A stretch of 64,000 nt of DNA. It comes from Aliivibrio fischeri (GTDB lineage: Bacteria; Pseudomonadota; Gammaproteobacteria; Enterobacterales; Vibrionaceae). Positions 27,728 through 37,570 of this stretch are shown one piece after another. Made by a program: the position numbers and the translations under genes. Location of the stretch: NCBI RefSeq assembly GCF_009727955.1, contig NZ_WOBR01000004.1, positions 179,849 to 243,848 of the forward strand, read 5' to 3'. How positions within the stretch are numbered: position 1 is the first letter of the stretch; every line of letters starts with the position of its first letter. The notes under the pieces were generated by a model. It had not been told where the DNA came from, searched no databases, and saw only the letters and a program-made list of their open reading frames with translations.

Positions 27728-28939
27728 ATGAAAAGAGCCGTAATTACAGGCATGGGCATTGTTTCAAGTATCGGTAACAATGCAGAAGAAGTATTAGAGT
27801 CTCTGAAAGCTGGTAAATCAGGCATTAACTTCTCTGAGCAGTTTGCTGAAAAAGGTCTGCGCAGTAATGTTTGGGGCGATTTGAAAATGAACCCTGCTGA
27901 TCACATTGATCGCAAAAAAATGCGTTTCATGGGTGATGCGGCTGCATTTGCTTACATCTCAATGGAGCAAGCAGTAGCGGATTCTGGCTTAACAGAAGAT
28001 CAAGTTTCAAATGAACGTACAGGTATTGTTGCAGGTTCTGGTGGTGCATCATCACTAAACCAAGTAAATGCAGTTGATATCTTGCGTGAGAAAGGCGTTA
28101 AGCGTGTTGGTCCTTACATGGTTCCACGTACAATGGCGTCAACGGTTTCTGCATGTCTTGCAACACCGTTTAAAATTAAAGGCGTGAACTACTCAATGAG
28201 TTCAGCTTGTGCAACATCTGCACACTGTATTGGCCACGCAGTAGAGCTTATCCAACTAGGTAAACAAGACGTAATGTTTGCTGGTGGTGGTGAAGAGCTA
28301 GATTGGTCTCTTACTATGATGTTTGATGCAATGGGTGCATTATCATCTAAGTATAACGATACTCCAGAAAAAGCATCACGTACTTATGATGCAGACCGCG
28401 ATGGTTTCGTAATTTCTGGTGGCGGCGGTATGCTAGTTATCGAAGAACTTGAGCACGCACTTGCTCGTGGCGCTAAAATTTACGGTGAAATCGTAGGTTA
28501 CGGTGCAACATCTGATGGCTACGACATGGTTGCTCCATCAGGCGAAGGCGCAGTTCGTTGTATGAAGATGGCGATGCAAAACGTAGACAGCGTTGATTAC
28601 GTGAACACTCACGGCACATCAACACCTGTAGGTGATGCAAAAGAGCTAGGTGCAATCCAAGAAGTATTTGGTGCTAACAGCCCTGCAATTTCTGCAACTA
28701 AAGCAATGACAGGTCACGCACTAGGCGCGGCTGGTGTTCATGAAGCTATTTACTCTACTCTAATGTTAGAGCATGGTTTCATCGCACCAAGCATCAACGT
28801 TGAAACGCTAGACCCTGCAGCTGAAGGTCTTGATATCGTAACTGAAAAACGTGATCAAGCACTGAACACTGTAATGTCAAACAGCTTCGGTTTTGGTGGT
28901 ACAAACGCAACGCTAGTTATTAAGAAATACGAAGCGTAA
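27728..28939 (+). CDS. fabB: beta-ketoacyl-ACP synthase I FabB
   Basis: A 403-residue condensing enzyme needed for chain elongation and unsaturated fatty-acid synthesis in type II FAS. Nucleophile cysteine about residue 161 in [14 protein letters not shown], and the two histidines in [15 protein letters not shown] and [14 protein letters not shown]. Length matches E. coli FabB (406). GGAAAG lies before the ATG. A strong terminator follows. FabR or FadR control is known in enterics; I do not see an unambiguous site here. Confidence 0.96.
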   Translation: MKRAVITGMGIVSSIGNNAEEVLESLKAGKSGINFSEQFAEKGLRSNVWGDLKMNPADHIDRKKMRFMGDAAAFAYISMEQAVADSGLTEDQVSNERTGIVAGSGGASSLNQVNAVDILREKGVKRVGPYMVPRTMASTVSACLATPFKIKGVNYSMSSACATSAHCIGHAVELIQLGKQDVMFAGGGEELDWSLTMMFDAMGALSSKYNDTPEKASRTYDADRDGFVISGGGGMLVIEELEHALARGAKIYGEIVGYGATSDGYDMVAPSGEGAVRCMKMAMQNVDSVDYVNTHGTSTPVGDAKELGAIQEVFGANSPAISATKAMTGHALGAAGVHEAIYSTLMLEHGFIAPSINVETLDPAAEGLDIVTEKRDQALNTVMSNSFGFGGTNATLVIKKYEA

Positions 28940-28967
28940 TAGTGTAATCACTGAAAACAAATAATAA

Positions 28968-29000
28968 AAACCCAGTCATTTAAATTGGCTGGGTTTTTTT
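28968..29000 (+). terminator. fabB terminator
   Basis: AAACCCAGTCA / TGGCTGGGTTT, 11 bp with one G-T pair and a 7-base loop, followed by TTTT. Confidence 0.85.
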
Positions 29001-29028
29001 ATACCTGTTTTCTGTTATGGAAGTGATG

Positions 29029-29060
29029 ATACCAATTCCATTAATTAGTTACATTGGTAT
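29029..29060. repeat. ATACCAAT...ATTGGTAT inverted repeat
   Basis: Perfect 8-bp arms with a 16-base loop between fabB and pdxB; a member of the dispersed ACCAAT family seen also at 9298 and 49469. Confidence 0.6.
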
Positions 29061-29099
29061 AAACTCAAGCCATAAGTCAAAAGGATAGATGAGTAAGAG

Positions 29100-30230
29100 A
29101 TGAAAATACTGATTGATGAAAATATGCCTTATGCTGCTGAACTGTTTAGTGGGTTAGGCGAAGTTATTGCTAAATCAGGCAGAACATTAACCGCTGACGA
29201 TCTGATTGATGTGGATGCATTAATGATTCGTTCAGTAACGAAAGTGAATTCAGATTTGCTCTCAAAAGCCAATAAACTGAAATTTGTCGGTACGGCAACC
29301 GCTGGCATGGATCATGTTGATCAAGCATTGTTGAAAGAGAAGGGCATTTTCTTTACCGCCGCGCCGGGCTGTAACAAAGTGGGTGTGGCGGAGTACGTAT
29401 TAAGTTGTTTAATGGTATTAGCTCAACAACACGGTTTTTCTATTTTCGATAAAACGTTTGGTATTGTTGGTGCTGGGCAGGTTGGATCTTATCTAGCTCA
29501 GTGTTTAGATGCATTGAATATTTCTTATCTTTTAAATGACCCAATTAAAGAGCAAGAGGGCGATTCTCGCTCATTTGTAGCATTAGATGAATTGCTAGAA
29601 AAATCAGATGTTATCACTCTTCATACACCGATTACTCGTGATGGTGAATACCCTACTCATCACCTTATCGGACAAAAGGTATTATCAAAATTACGTAATG
29701 ACCAAATATTAATTAACGCTGCTCGTGGTCCTGTGGTAGATAATCAAGCCTTAAAACAACGTTTATTAAAACAAGATGGTTTTAAAGCGGTATTAGATGT
29801 TTTTGAGTTTGAACCAGACGTTGATATGGAATTATTACCGTTATTATCTTTTGCTACTCCTCATATTGCAGGGTACGGATTAGAAGGTAAAGCGCGTGGT
29901 ACGACAATGATATTTAACTCTTACTGTGAGTTTTTAAAACGCAGTGAAAGAGCCGACCCTCAAACATTATTACCGATAGCCCCGATTCCTAACGTGAGAT
30001 TAAATCAACAATGGGATCATTCAACACTGCACAATTTGATTCAGTTAGTCTATGATGTGCGAAAAGATGATGCCGTATTTCGAAAAGAAATCACAACCGT
30101 CGGAGCATTTGATAAAATGCGTAAAGATTATTGGGATAGAAGAGAATACAGTGCTATCACGATCACAGGGACTCAATGCTGTGATCTTACTCCGTTACAA
30201 CAACTTGGATTTACAATCGAGGAAGTCTAA
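29100..30230 (+). CDS. pdxB: erythronate-4-phosphate dehydrogenase PdxB
   Basis: A 376-residue NAD-dependent dehydrogenase of the D-2-hydroxyacid family, second step of DXP-dependent pyridoxal-phosphate synthesis. Begins [19 protein letters not shown]-binding [16 protein letters not shown] (about residues 120-135); catalytic arginine in [14 protein letters not shown]; catalytic His in [17 protein letters not shown]; a C-terminal PdxB-specific dimerisation domain. The stop overlaps the asd start by one base (TAATG), suggesting translational coupling. Confidence 0.95.
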   Translation: MKILIDENMPYAAELFSGLGEVIAKSGRTLTADDLIDVDALMIRSVTKVNSDLLSKANKLKFVGTATAGMDHVDQALLKEKGIFFTAAPGCNKVGVAEYVLSCLMVLAQQHGFSIFDKTFGIVGAGQVGSYLAQCLDALNISYLLNDPIKEQEGDSRSFVALDELLEKSDVITLHTPITRDGEYPTHHLIGQKVLSKLRNDQILINAARGPVVDNQALKQRLLKQDGFKAVLDVFEFEPDVDMELLPLLSFATPHIAGYGLEGKARGTTMIFNSYCEFLKRSERADPQTLLPIAPIPNVRLNQQWDHSTLHNLIQLVYDVRKDDAVFRKEITTVGAFDKMRKDYWDRREYSAITITGTQCCDLTPLQQLGFTIEEV

Positions 30231-31243
30231 TGACTCAAGAATTTGATGTTGCCATTCTTGGCGCAACTGGTGCCGTTGGCGAAGCAATCGTAGAAGTATT
30301 ACAAGATCGTAATTTTCCGGTTCGCAATTTATACCTTTTAGCGTCTGAGCGCAGTGAAGGTAAAACAGTTCGTTTTAATGGTAAAACATTAACCGTTGAG
30401 AACGTAGAAGAGTTTGATTGGAGCCAAGTACAAATCGGTCTATTTTCTGCGGGCGGTGAATTATCTGCTAAATGGGCACCAATTGCTGCTGATTCAGGCG
30501 TAGTCGTTATTGATAACACATCACACTTCCGTTATGACCACGACATTCCATTGGTTATTCCTGAAGTAAACCCTGAAGCGTTAGCTGATTTCCGTAATCG
30601 TAATATTATTGCGAACCCTAACTGCTCAACTATCCAAATGTTGGTTGCTTTAAAACCGATTCATGATGCTGTTGGTATCGATCGTATTAATGTATCAACT
30701 TACCAATCAGTGTCTGGTTCAGGTAAAGCAGGGATTGATGAGTTAGCAGGCCAAACCGCTAAATTACTAAATGGTTTACCTGCTGAGAATAAAGCATACG
30801 ATAAACAAATTGCGTTTAACTGCTTACCTCATATTGATGAGTTTATGGATAACGGTTACACCAAAGAAGAAATGAAAATGGTGTGGGAAACGCAAAAAAT
30901 CTTTGCTGATGATACCATCACAGTAAACCCAACATGTGTACGTGTGCCTGTATTCTACGGTCACGCAGAAGCGGTTCATATTGAGACTCGTGCACCAATC
31001 GATGCAGCTGAAGCAACGCGTTTACTTGAAGAAACCGATGGTATTGAAGTATTCCACGGTAATGATTACCCAACACAAGTAAGTGATGCTACGGGTAAAG
31101 ACCATGTAATGGTTGCTCGTATTCGTGAAGATATCAGCCATTCAATGGGCTTAAATATGTGGGTAGTTGCAGATAATGTGCGTAAAGGCGCAGCAACAAA
31201 CGCAGTTCAAATTGCTGAAGTGTTAATCCGAGATTACTACTAA
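30230..31243 (+). CDS. asd: aspartate-semialdehyde dehydrogenase-like protein at the usg position
   Basis: A 337-residue member of the ASADH family, which makes L-aspartate-4-semialdehyde for lysine, threonine, methionine and diaminopimelate. NADP-binding GATGAVG at residues 11-17 and the nucleophile cysteine Cys132 in NPNCSTIQM are present. The enteric gene here, usg, has lost this cysteine, so this one may be active. Vibrio species commonly carry two ASADHs; this is the pdxB-linked one. It is followed by a strong terminator, so fimV has its own promoter. Confidence 0.9.
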   Translation: MTQEFDVAILGATGAVGEAIVEVLQDRNFPVRNLYLLASERSEGKTVRFNGKTLTVENVEEFDWSQVQIGLFSAGGELSAKWAPIAADSGVVVIDNTSHFRYDHDIPLVIPEVNPEALADFRNRNIIANPNCSTIQMLVALKPIHDAVGIDRINVSTYQSVSGSGKAGIDELAGQTAKLLNGLPAENKAYDKQIAFNCLPHIDEFMDNGYTKEEMKMVWETQKIFADDTITVNPTCVRVPVFYGHAEAVHIETRAPIDAAEATRLLEETDGIEVFHGNDYPTQVSDATGKDHVMVARIREDISHSMGLNMWVVADNVRKGAATNAVQIAEVLIRDYY

Positions 31244-31298
31244 TAATAATGCGTTAACTTGTTTTTTATAAAATAAAGAGCGTTATTTACTTTAAATT

Positions 31299-31332
31299 AA
31301 AAGCCTTAGTGAAAACTAAGGCTTTTTTCTTC
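31299..31332 (+). terminator. asd terminator
   Basis: AAAAGCCTTAGT-GAAA-ACTAAGGCTTTT, a 12-bp perfect stem with a GAAA tetraloop and a T-run. Confidence 0.9.
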
Positions 31333-31433
31333 CATAAAGCACACAGTTTTTGCTTAAAAACTACAGTTTTTTTATTATTATCCGATATAGTTACACAGGT
31401 ATTGATTTTTCATTTTATTAAGAGGCATCTCTA

Positions 31434-34400
31434 GTGTCTGACGCATCACAAAAAATATTTAAAACGCTGACACCTTTAGCGTTATTCGTTGCCGCACAGT
31501 GCTCACAAGCGCACGCCGCGAGCACTATTCAAATCGTTGGTCCTGAAGGTAAGGATCAAACCGTCAGCTCACAGGTTGTAACTGAAGCACAACCGGCTAA
31601 GGTATATACCAAATCAGTACCCGCTGAAAAAGCACCACAAGCAAAAGCATCAACCCGAATTTATGGGCCGACGAGAGAAGACGAAACATTATGGTCTATC
31701 GCTAGTCGTGTAAATCCATCAAACACAACATCTGTTCAGCAAACACTGCTTGCTATTTATCGTTTGAACCCACAAGCATTTGAAAATAATAATATTCATG
31801 GGTTAGAGCCAAATAGCCGATTACGTTTACCGACACTAGAGCAAGTTCGACGTGAAAATACTGATGATGCTAAACAATTATTACAGGCGCACAGTAAAAA
31901 ATTAGCTGCACAAAAAGCGTCTGAGGCTCAAGTTAAAAGAACCGTTAAGACTGAAAAACCAGCACCTACGCCAAAACCTGCGGTAGTTCCAGTTAAGACT
32001 GAAGCTAAGGTCCAAGAGCCAAAGCCGGCTAAAGAAGTGATTAAATCAGTTGCTCCAGTTGCTGAACCAACGGCCTCTGTTGTTGCTTTAAAAACTGAAT
32101 TAGATACAACGGAACAAGAGTTCACCGCACTTCAAGAAAACAATCACCAATTACGAGTGCGATTAGCACAAGTTCAAAATGAAGTTGATAACTTAAAGAG
32201 TGAATTAGGCGATGAAGATCGTATTCGCAATGAAGTAGAAAAATTCATTAATGAACAAAAACAACTTGCAGCTGCTGAGAAAAAAGTTGAGCCAACAGCA
32301 ATGGATAAGTTGGCATCAAGCCCTGGTTTAATTGCTTCTTTAGCGTTAATCCCAGGAGCTCTTATTGCAGGTTTAATTGCATTCTTCTTATTCCGTCGTA
32401 AAAAAGAGGAAGAAGAAGGCGAAGGTGAAGCTCAATCAGAGCAACAACCTGCACCGTTAGTTATGCCAGAAGACAATTTCAATATGGATGATGATATCCC
32501 TGAAATTAGCTTGGATGACGATGATGATATTCTTAGCGATTTAAATAATGATGAATTTATCTTTGATGAACAGTCAGATTCAAATGATGACCTATTTGCT
32601 GAGTTTGAAACAGACAACGACAACACAGATGAAGACCCATTTGCTGAGTTAGAATCAGATTCTGATTTGGACTCTCTGAGTTTAGAAGATGAGGGTGATC
32701 TTGATTTAGAACTTGGTGGGTTAGATGACCTTGATGATGACTTAGATATGTCATCGAGTGCTTTGACCGTAGCTGCCGAAGAGAAAGCGCTCGGTCTTGA
32801 AGAGATGGAAAAAGCGCTGAATGATTTTGATAGTGACTTATTCTCAGAAAGTGATTTAGAAGCAGAAGATGATGATTTTGACTTATCACTAATTGATGAT
32901 TCAGATTCAGAAAAAACATCATCAATTCCAGAGCTTGAAGAAACTGAAGAACTGGAAGGTGGCGAACTTGATCAATCGATGCTAGATGATTTATTTGCTT
33001 CAGTTGACGATGAAGATGAAGACGAATCAGTTCTAGACCAAGGTTGGGATCTTGATGAAAATGAAGAGACTAAGCTTGTATTAGAAACTGAAGAAGTAGA
33101 AGCAAAAACTGACTCACTTGAAGATGAGTTGGATTTTGATGAACTACTTTCTGGTATGGCAGATGAAGAGTCAGAAAAAGAATCAGCTGTTGAAGATGAT
33201 ATTGATTTAGACTTAGAAGATGAAAGTACGGCATTACTTGATGAACTATTAGACGAATCTGATGATGAAACAGAAGATGAGTTCGATTTAGAAGATAACA
33301 GTACCGCTTTATTAGATGAGTTAATTGATGAATCTGATGAAGATCAAGACGATGATCTAGATATTGATGCTGATAGCACGGCTTTACTTGATGAGCTGTT
33401 AGATGATGAAAAACTTGATGATGAAGATGACATCACATTAGAAGAAGATAGCACAGCTCTACTGGATGAGTTATTAGCTGATGATGATGAAAAGAATGAT
33501 AACTTTGAGCTAGATGAAGACAGTACCGCTCTTTTAGATGAACTTATTGGTGATGACACTGATGAGGAAAATGAAACTCTGGGAAAGACTGGCGTTGATG
33601 CTGAAGTTAACGGTGTAGCAGCATCAGAAGCGCTTTCTGAAGACACCCCTAGAGATGAAGATTGGCTAATTGAAGATGATGAAGAAGACGAAGATGATAT
33701 TCCTTTGTTTGAATCAGAACCAAAAAATGAGCATCTTTCTGAGCTAGATTCAGAAGAGGATGAGATTGCATTTGAAGCTGATTTATTAGAATCAACAGAG
33801 CCTCAAGTACAGGAAGATGAATTAGCAGAACCTGTATCTGAGTCTGAAATTTTAAATGAGTTTGAAGAAGATGATCTTGATTCATTGTTAGCGGATGATG
33901 AAAGTCTACTTGATTTAGAGGAAGAGTCTGTTGATCTTGACGCATTAAATGAAGATGAAGCGCTGAATGAAGAAAGTGAAGACGCATTCTCATTTGACGA
34001 AGAACTTGAGTCTGAAATAGAAGAAACAGACGTTTCTAAACTTGCTGAGCCAACAGAACCTGAAGTGATAGCAGAAGATGTTACTGAAGAAACAGTAACT
34101 CCTGAAGTTGAAAGCACAGAAGCTCTTGAAGAGGACGATCTTGATGAAGCAACGCTTGATTCGCTATTAGCTGGTGATGAAAGCCTACTTGATTTAGACG
34201 AAGAGTCAGTTGATCTTGAAGCATTAAATGAAGATGAAGCGTTAAATGAAAACAGTGAAGACGAATTCTCATTTGATGAAGAGCTTGAGTCAGAAGCAGA
34301 AGAGACAGAAGTTTCTGAACTTGCAGAGCCAACAGAACTTGAAGTGATGGCAGAAGATGTTACTGAAGAAACAGTAACTCCTGAAGTTGAAAGCACAGAA

Positions 34401-35558
34401 GCTCTTGAAGAAGACGATCTTGATGAAGCAACGCTTGATTCGCTATTAGCTGGTGATGAAAGCCTACTTGATTTAGAGGAAGAGTCAGTTGATCTTGAAG
34501 TATTAAATGAAGATGAAGCGCTGAATGAAGAAAGCAAAGACGCATTCTCATTTGATGAAGAGCTTGAGTCAGAAGCAGAAGAGACAGAAGTTTCTGAACT
34601 TGAAGAGCCAACAGAATCTGAAGTAATAGCAGAAGATACTCTTGAAGAAGCAGTGGCATCTGACGTTGAAAGTACAGAAGCTCTTGAAGAAGATACGCTT
34701 GATGAAGATGATCTTGATTCACTGCTAGCTGATGATGAAAGCCTGCTTGATTTAGAGGAAGATCCAGTTGAACTTACAGAATTAACTGACGATGAAGATG
34801 ATAATGATTTCTCTCTAGATGATTTTGTAGAACAAAACGCAACGGACTTTAGCCAAAAGAGTGAAGAAGAAAGTTCTGTATCTGAATTGGATTTAGATAG
34901 CGACGAAGAAGAGCAAGATACAAAGTTTGATGGATTATCTATTGAAGATGCATTAGCGGCTCTAGGTGATGATGACAATGAAATCGATGATTCTGCGTTT
35001 AACCTTGATTCAACTGAGGAAGAAACAGAAATCGCTCCATCTCGTGAAGAGTTTAATTTTACTTCGCAAGTATCTGATGAAGAGAAAGAAGCATTAACTC
35101 ATTTAGATAGCGCTGGCTTAGATATCGACAGTATGCTTGAGGATGGTGGTAGTGATTGGAGTGGTTTCAGTCTTGATGGGCACTCTAATACAGAATCAGA
35201 TCTTGAAGATGAAGATTGGTCAGAGCAACCTAATGTTGAAAATGACCCTCATGGCGAGAATCGTTTTTTAAGTATTGAAGCATTGATTGCTGAAACTGAA
35301 AAGGGCGATAAAAATGACTTTGAAGAAGAAGATTTAAATCTAGATGTAGGTTTGGATGAATTTCCAGACATGCTAGGCAACGTTGCAGAACATGATGTGG
35401 ATGTAAACAGCGATGCTCAAAGTAAACTAGATTTAGCAAAAGCATATATTGAAATGTCTGATGATAAAGGCGCTTTAGAGTTGCTTGAGGACGTTCTTCG
35501 TAGTGATGATGTTTCCTTAAAAATCGAAGCTGAAAAATTAATGAAACAAATCGGCTAA
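31434..35558 (+). CDS. fimV: FimV/HubP polar landmark protein
   Basis: A 1374-residue membrane protein. N-terminal signal-like segment (about 1-30), periplasmic LysM domain about residues 78-135 (REDETLWSIASRVNPSNTTS, LEPNSRLRLPTLEQV), a coiled-coil near 225-285, one transmembrane helix about 297-320 (IASLALIPGALIAGLIAFF) followed by RRKK, then a very long acidic cytoplasmic region with 25-residue and 93-residue repeats, and a C-terminal FimV/TPR-like domain (AQSKLDLAKAYIEMSDDKGA). In V. cholerae the equivalent HubP anchors ParA1, FlhF and FlhG at the old pole. The start is GTG. It lies between asd and truA, a conserved place for fimV. Confidence 0.93.
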   Translation: MSDASQKIFKTLTPLALFVAAQCSQAHAASTIQIVGPEGKDQTVSSQVVTEAQPAKVYTKSVPAEKAPQAKASTRIYGPTREDETLWSIASRVNPSNTTSVQQTLLAIYRLNPQAFENNNIHGLEPNSRLRLPTLEQVRRENTDDAKQLLQAHSKKLAAQKASEAQVKRTVKTEKPAPTPKPAVVPVKTEAKVQEPKPAKEVIKSVAPVAEPTASVVALKTELDTTEQEFTALQENNHQLRVRLAQVQNEVDNLKSELGDEDRIRNEVEKFINEQKQLAAAEKKVEPTAMDKLASSPGLIASLALIPGALIAGLIAFFLFRRKKEEEEGEGEAQSEQQPAPLVMPEDNFNMDDDIPEISLDDDDDILSDLNNDEFIFDEQSDSNDDLFAEFETDNDNTDEDPFAELESDSDLDSLSLEDEGDLDLELGGLDDLDDDLDMSSSALTVAAEEKALGLEEMEKALNDFDSDLFSESDLEAEDDDFDLSLIDDSDSEKTSSIPELEETEELEGGELDQSMLDDLFASVDDEDEDESVLDQGWDLDENEETKLVLETEEVEAKTDSLEDELDFDELLSGMADEESEKESAVEDDIDLDLEDESTALLDELLDESDDETEDEFDLEDNSTALLDELIDESDEDQDDDLDIDADSTALLDELLDDEKLDDEDDITLEEDSTALLDELLADDDEKNDNFELDEDSTALLDELIGDDTDEENETLGKTGVDAEVNGVAASEALSEDTPRDEDWLIEDDEEDEDDIPLFESEPKNEHLSELDSEEDEIAFEADLLESTEPQVQEDELAEPVSESEILNEFEEDDLDSLLADDESLLDLEEESVDLDALNEDEALNEESEDAFSFDEELESEIEETDVSKLAEPTEPEVIAEDVTEETVTPEVESTEALEEDDLDEATLDSLLAGDESLLDLDEESVDLEALNEDEALNENSEDEFSFDEELESEAEETEVSELAEPTELEVMAEDVTEETVTPEVESTEALEEDDLDEATLDSLLAGDESLLDLEEESVDLEVLNEDEALNEESKDAFSFDEELESEAEETEVSELEEPTESEVIAEDTLEEAVASDVESTEALEEDTLDEDDLDSLLADDESLLDLEEDPVELTELTDDEDDNDFSLDDFVEQNATDFSQKSEEESSVSELDLDSDEEEQDTKFDGLSIEDALAALGDDDNEIDDSAFNLDSTEEETEIAPSREEFNFTSQVSDEEKEALTHLDSAGLDIDSMLEDGGSDWSGFSLDGHSNTESDLEDEDWSEQPNVENDPHGENRFLSIEALIAETEKGDKNDFEEEDLNLDVGLDEFPDMLGNVAEHDVDVNSDAQSKLDLAKAYIEMSDDKGALELLEDVLRSDDVSLKIEAEKLMKQIG
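33225..33560 (+). repeat. five STALLDEL 25-residue repeats in fimV
   Basis: The segment STALLDEL(L/I) recurs with serine codons at 33225, 33300, 33375, 33450 and 33522 (75, 75, 75 and 72 bases apart), separated by acidic linkers. It covers about residues 598-709 of HubP. Confidence 0.85.
33876..34770 (+). repeat. 279-bp tandem repeats in fimV (93 residues)
   Basis: Units begin with LDSLLAxDESLLDL at 33876, 34155, 34434 and 34713, each exactly 279 bases apart; the fourth is partial. A second marker, GCAGAAGAT, lies at 34071, 34350 and 34629 with the same spacing. Units two and three are nearly identical in DNA, suggesting recent duplication or gene conversion. Confidence 0.9.
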
Positions 35559-35576
35559 CTTAAGAAACAATATTAA

Positions 35577-35608
35577 AAAGGCGGTGGCAGTGAGCTCCGC
35601 CTTTTTTT
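35577..35608 (+). terminator. fimV terminator
   Basis: AAAGGCGG / CCGCCTTT, 8 bp with a 12-base loop, followed by TTTT. Confidence 0.8.
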
Positions 35609-35644
35609 ATAATGATGTCTAATTGAATTAAAAGAAAAGAAATC

Positions 35645-36433
35645 ATGCGAATAGCTCTATGTATTGAATATGATGGTGCCGAATATTACGGTTGGCAACG
35701 TCAAAGAGATGTAAACAGTGTCCAAGAAGAACTGGAAAAAGCATTAACTATCGTTGCTAATGAGCCTATTGAAGTTCATTGTGCAGGTCGAACGGATGCT
35801 GGTGTTCACGGTACAGGACAAGTCGTGCACTTTGATACAACAAGTTCTCGCAAATTAGCAGCGTGGATGATGGGGGCGAATGCGAACTTACCAAAGAACA
35901 TCGCAGTTCGTTGGGCCAAAGAGGTAAATGAGGATTTTCATGCTCGTTTTACCGCTACTGCTCGTCGTTATCGCTATATCATCTATAATAATCGTTTGCG
36001 TCCAGCAATTTTAGGGCATGGTGTAAGCCATTATCATGATGCGTTAGATGCGAATTTAATGCATGAAGCTGGTCAATATTTATTAGGCGAAAATGATTTT
36101 ACGTCATTTCGTGCCGTTCACTGTCAATCACGTTCACCATGGCGCAACTTAATGCACTTAAAAGTCACTCGTCATGGTGATTTTATTGTTATTGATATTA
36201 AAGCAAACGCTTTTGTTCACCATATGGTTCGTAACATTACCGGTAGCTTAATCGAAGTAGGCAAAGGAAAGCAAAAACCAGAATGGATTAAATGGTTATT
36301 AGAAGCTAAAGACCGAAAACTGGCTGGAGCTACGGCTAAAGCCGAAGGTTTGTATCTTGTGGATGTAGATTACCCGCTAGAATGGGAATTACCGCGAGTA
36401 CCACTAGGTCCTTTATTTCTAGATAATGATTGA
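35645..36433 (+). CDS. truA: tRNA pseudouridine(38-40) synthase TruA
   Basis: A 262-residue enzyme that converts U38, U39 and U40 of tRNA anticodon stems to pseudouridine. Starts [20 protein letters not shown]; catalytic aspartate in [36 protein letters not shown] is a family motif. Length is normal (E. coli 270). It is between fimV and accD as expected. The 152 bases after it show no clear element; the dedA gene found here in enterics is absent. Confidence 0.96.
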   Translation: MRIALCIEYDGAEYYGWQRQRDVNSVQEELEKALTIVANEPIEVHCAGRTDAGVHGTGQVVHFDTTSSRKLAAWMMGANANLPKNIAVRWAKEVNEDFHARFTATARRYRYIIYNNRLRPAILGHGVSHYHDALDANLMHEAGQYLLGENDFTSFRAVHCQSRSPWRNLMHLKVTRHGDFIVIDIKANAFVHHMVRNITGSLIEVGKGKQKPEWIKWLLEAKDRKLAGATAKAEGLYLVDVDYPLEWELPRVPLGPLFLDND

Positions 36434-36585
36434 TTTATCACTACGAAAAGTAGAGATGGATTCAATATTGAAAATAGGTACAACCAGTTTTTTATCTACA
36501 CTGGCGGATATTTATGGTTTAATCTATTTAATTGAATTTTATTCTCTTGCGATGGTGCGAGAGATCACTAATAGAAAGGTCGTCC

Positions 36586-37470
36586 ATGAGTTGGCTTGAA
36601 AAGATTTTTAATACAAGCAATATTGTTAGTTCACGTAAAGCATCGATCCCTGAAGGGGTTTGGACGAAATGTACGTCATGTGAACAAGTTCTTTATTCTG
36701 CAGAATTAGAGCGTAACCTAGAAGTGTGTCCAAAATGTGACCATCATATGCGAATGAAAGCTCGTAAGCGTCTTGAAACATTCTTAGATGCAGAAGGTCG
36801 TGTTGAAATTGGTGCTGAATTAGAACCAAAAGATGTTTTAAAGTTTAAAGATTCAAAGCGTTATAAAGATCGTATCTCTGCTGCACAAAAATCAAGTGAT
36901 GAAACAGATGCTCTAGTGGTAATGAAAGGTACTCTATTAGAATTACCGGTTGTTGCATGTGCATTTGAATTCTCATTTATGGGTGGTTCAATGGGTTCTG
37001 TTGTTGGCGCTCGCTTTGTTAAAGCGGTAGATGCTGCAATTGAAAATAACTGTCCTCTTGTATGTTTCTCTGCAAGTGGTGGCGCACGTATGCAAGAGGC
37101 GCTTATGTCTCTAATGCAAATGGCAAAAACAAGTGCAGCTCTAGCTCGTTTGTCTCGTAAAGGCCTACCATTTTTCTCTGTACTAACTGACCCAACAATG
37201 GGTGGTGTATCAGCAAGTTTAGCAATGCTAGGTGATATCAATATCGGTGAACCAAAAGCGTTAATCGGCTTTGCTGGTCGTCGTGTTATTGAGCAAACTG
37301 TGCGTGAAGATCTTCCTGAAGGTTTCCAACGTAGTGAATTCTTGCTTGAGCATGGTGCGATTGACATGATTGTTGACCGTCGTGAAATGCGTCAACGTAT
37401 CGGTGGGTTAATGGCTAAAATGACGAATCAAGAGTCACCATTAGTTGTTCCTGTTGATGGTTCACACTAA
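36586..37470 (+). CDS. accD: acetyl-CoA carboxylase carboxyltransferase beta subunit
   Basis: A 294-residue subunit that with AccA transfers the carboxyl group from carboxybiotin to acetyl-CoA, making malonyl-CoA. N-terminal four-cysteine zinc ribbon (CTSCEQVL and CPKCDHHM) and crotonase-like core with [35 protein letters not shown] and [18 protein letters not shown] use ATG 36586 (MSWLEKIF), preceded by AAAGG; the longer in-frame start at 36532 lacks family similarity. Confidence 0.96.
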   Translation: MSWLEKIFNTSNIVSSRKASIPEGVWTKCTSCEQVLYSAELERNLEVCPKCDHHMRMKARKRLETFLDAEGRVEIGAELEPKDVLKFKDSKRYKDRISAAQKSSDETDALVVMKGTLLELPVVACAFEFSFMGGSMGSVVGARFVKAVDAAIENNCPLVCFSASGGARMQEALMSLMQMAKTSAALARLSRKGLPFFSVLTDPTMGGVSASLAMLGDINIGEPKALIGFAGRRVIEQTVREDLPEGFQRSEFLLEHGAIDMIVDRREMRQRIGGLMAKMTNQESPLVVPVDGSH

Positions 37471-37570
37471 GAATTAAATCAAATGGGACCAAGGTTGTTA
37501 GTTCTTACTTTAAAACAGCAACCTAAGTCATATATACTGTCACTATATTCGTTAGTGAAGTAGTTGAATT

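Noticed and set aside
33225-34770. Possible CRISPR-like array because of regular repeats
   Set aside because: Repeats keep the reading frame and encode acidic protein; unit lengths of 75 and 279 bp are not CRISPR-like and no cas genes are near.
33803-34978. Long minus-strand frame (391 codons) opposite fimV
   Set aside because: It is the antisense of the acidic repeats, giving Ser-rich low-complexity text with no ribosome-binding site; it arises from codon periodicity of the real gene.
36861-37367. 168-codon minus-strand frame within accD
   Set aside because: Complement of a strongly conserved gene with no family similarity; a shadow frame.
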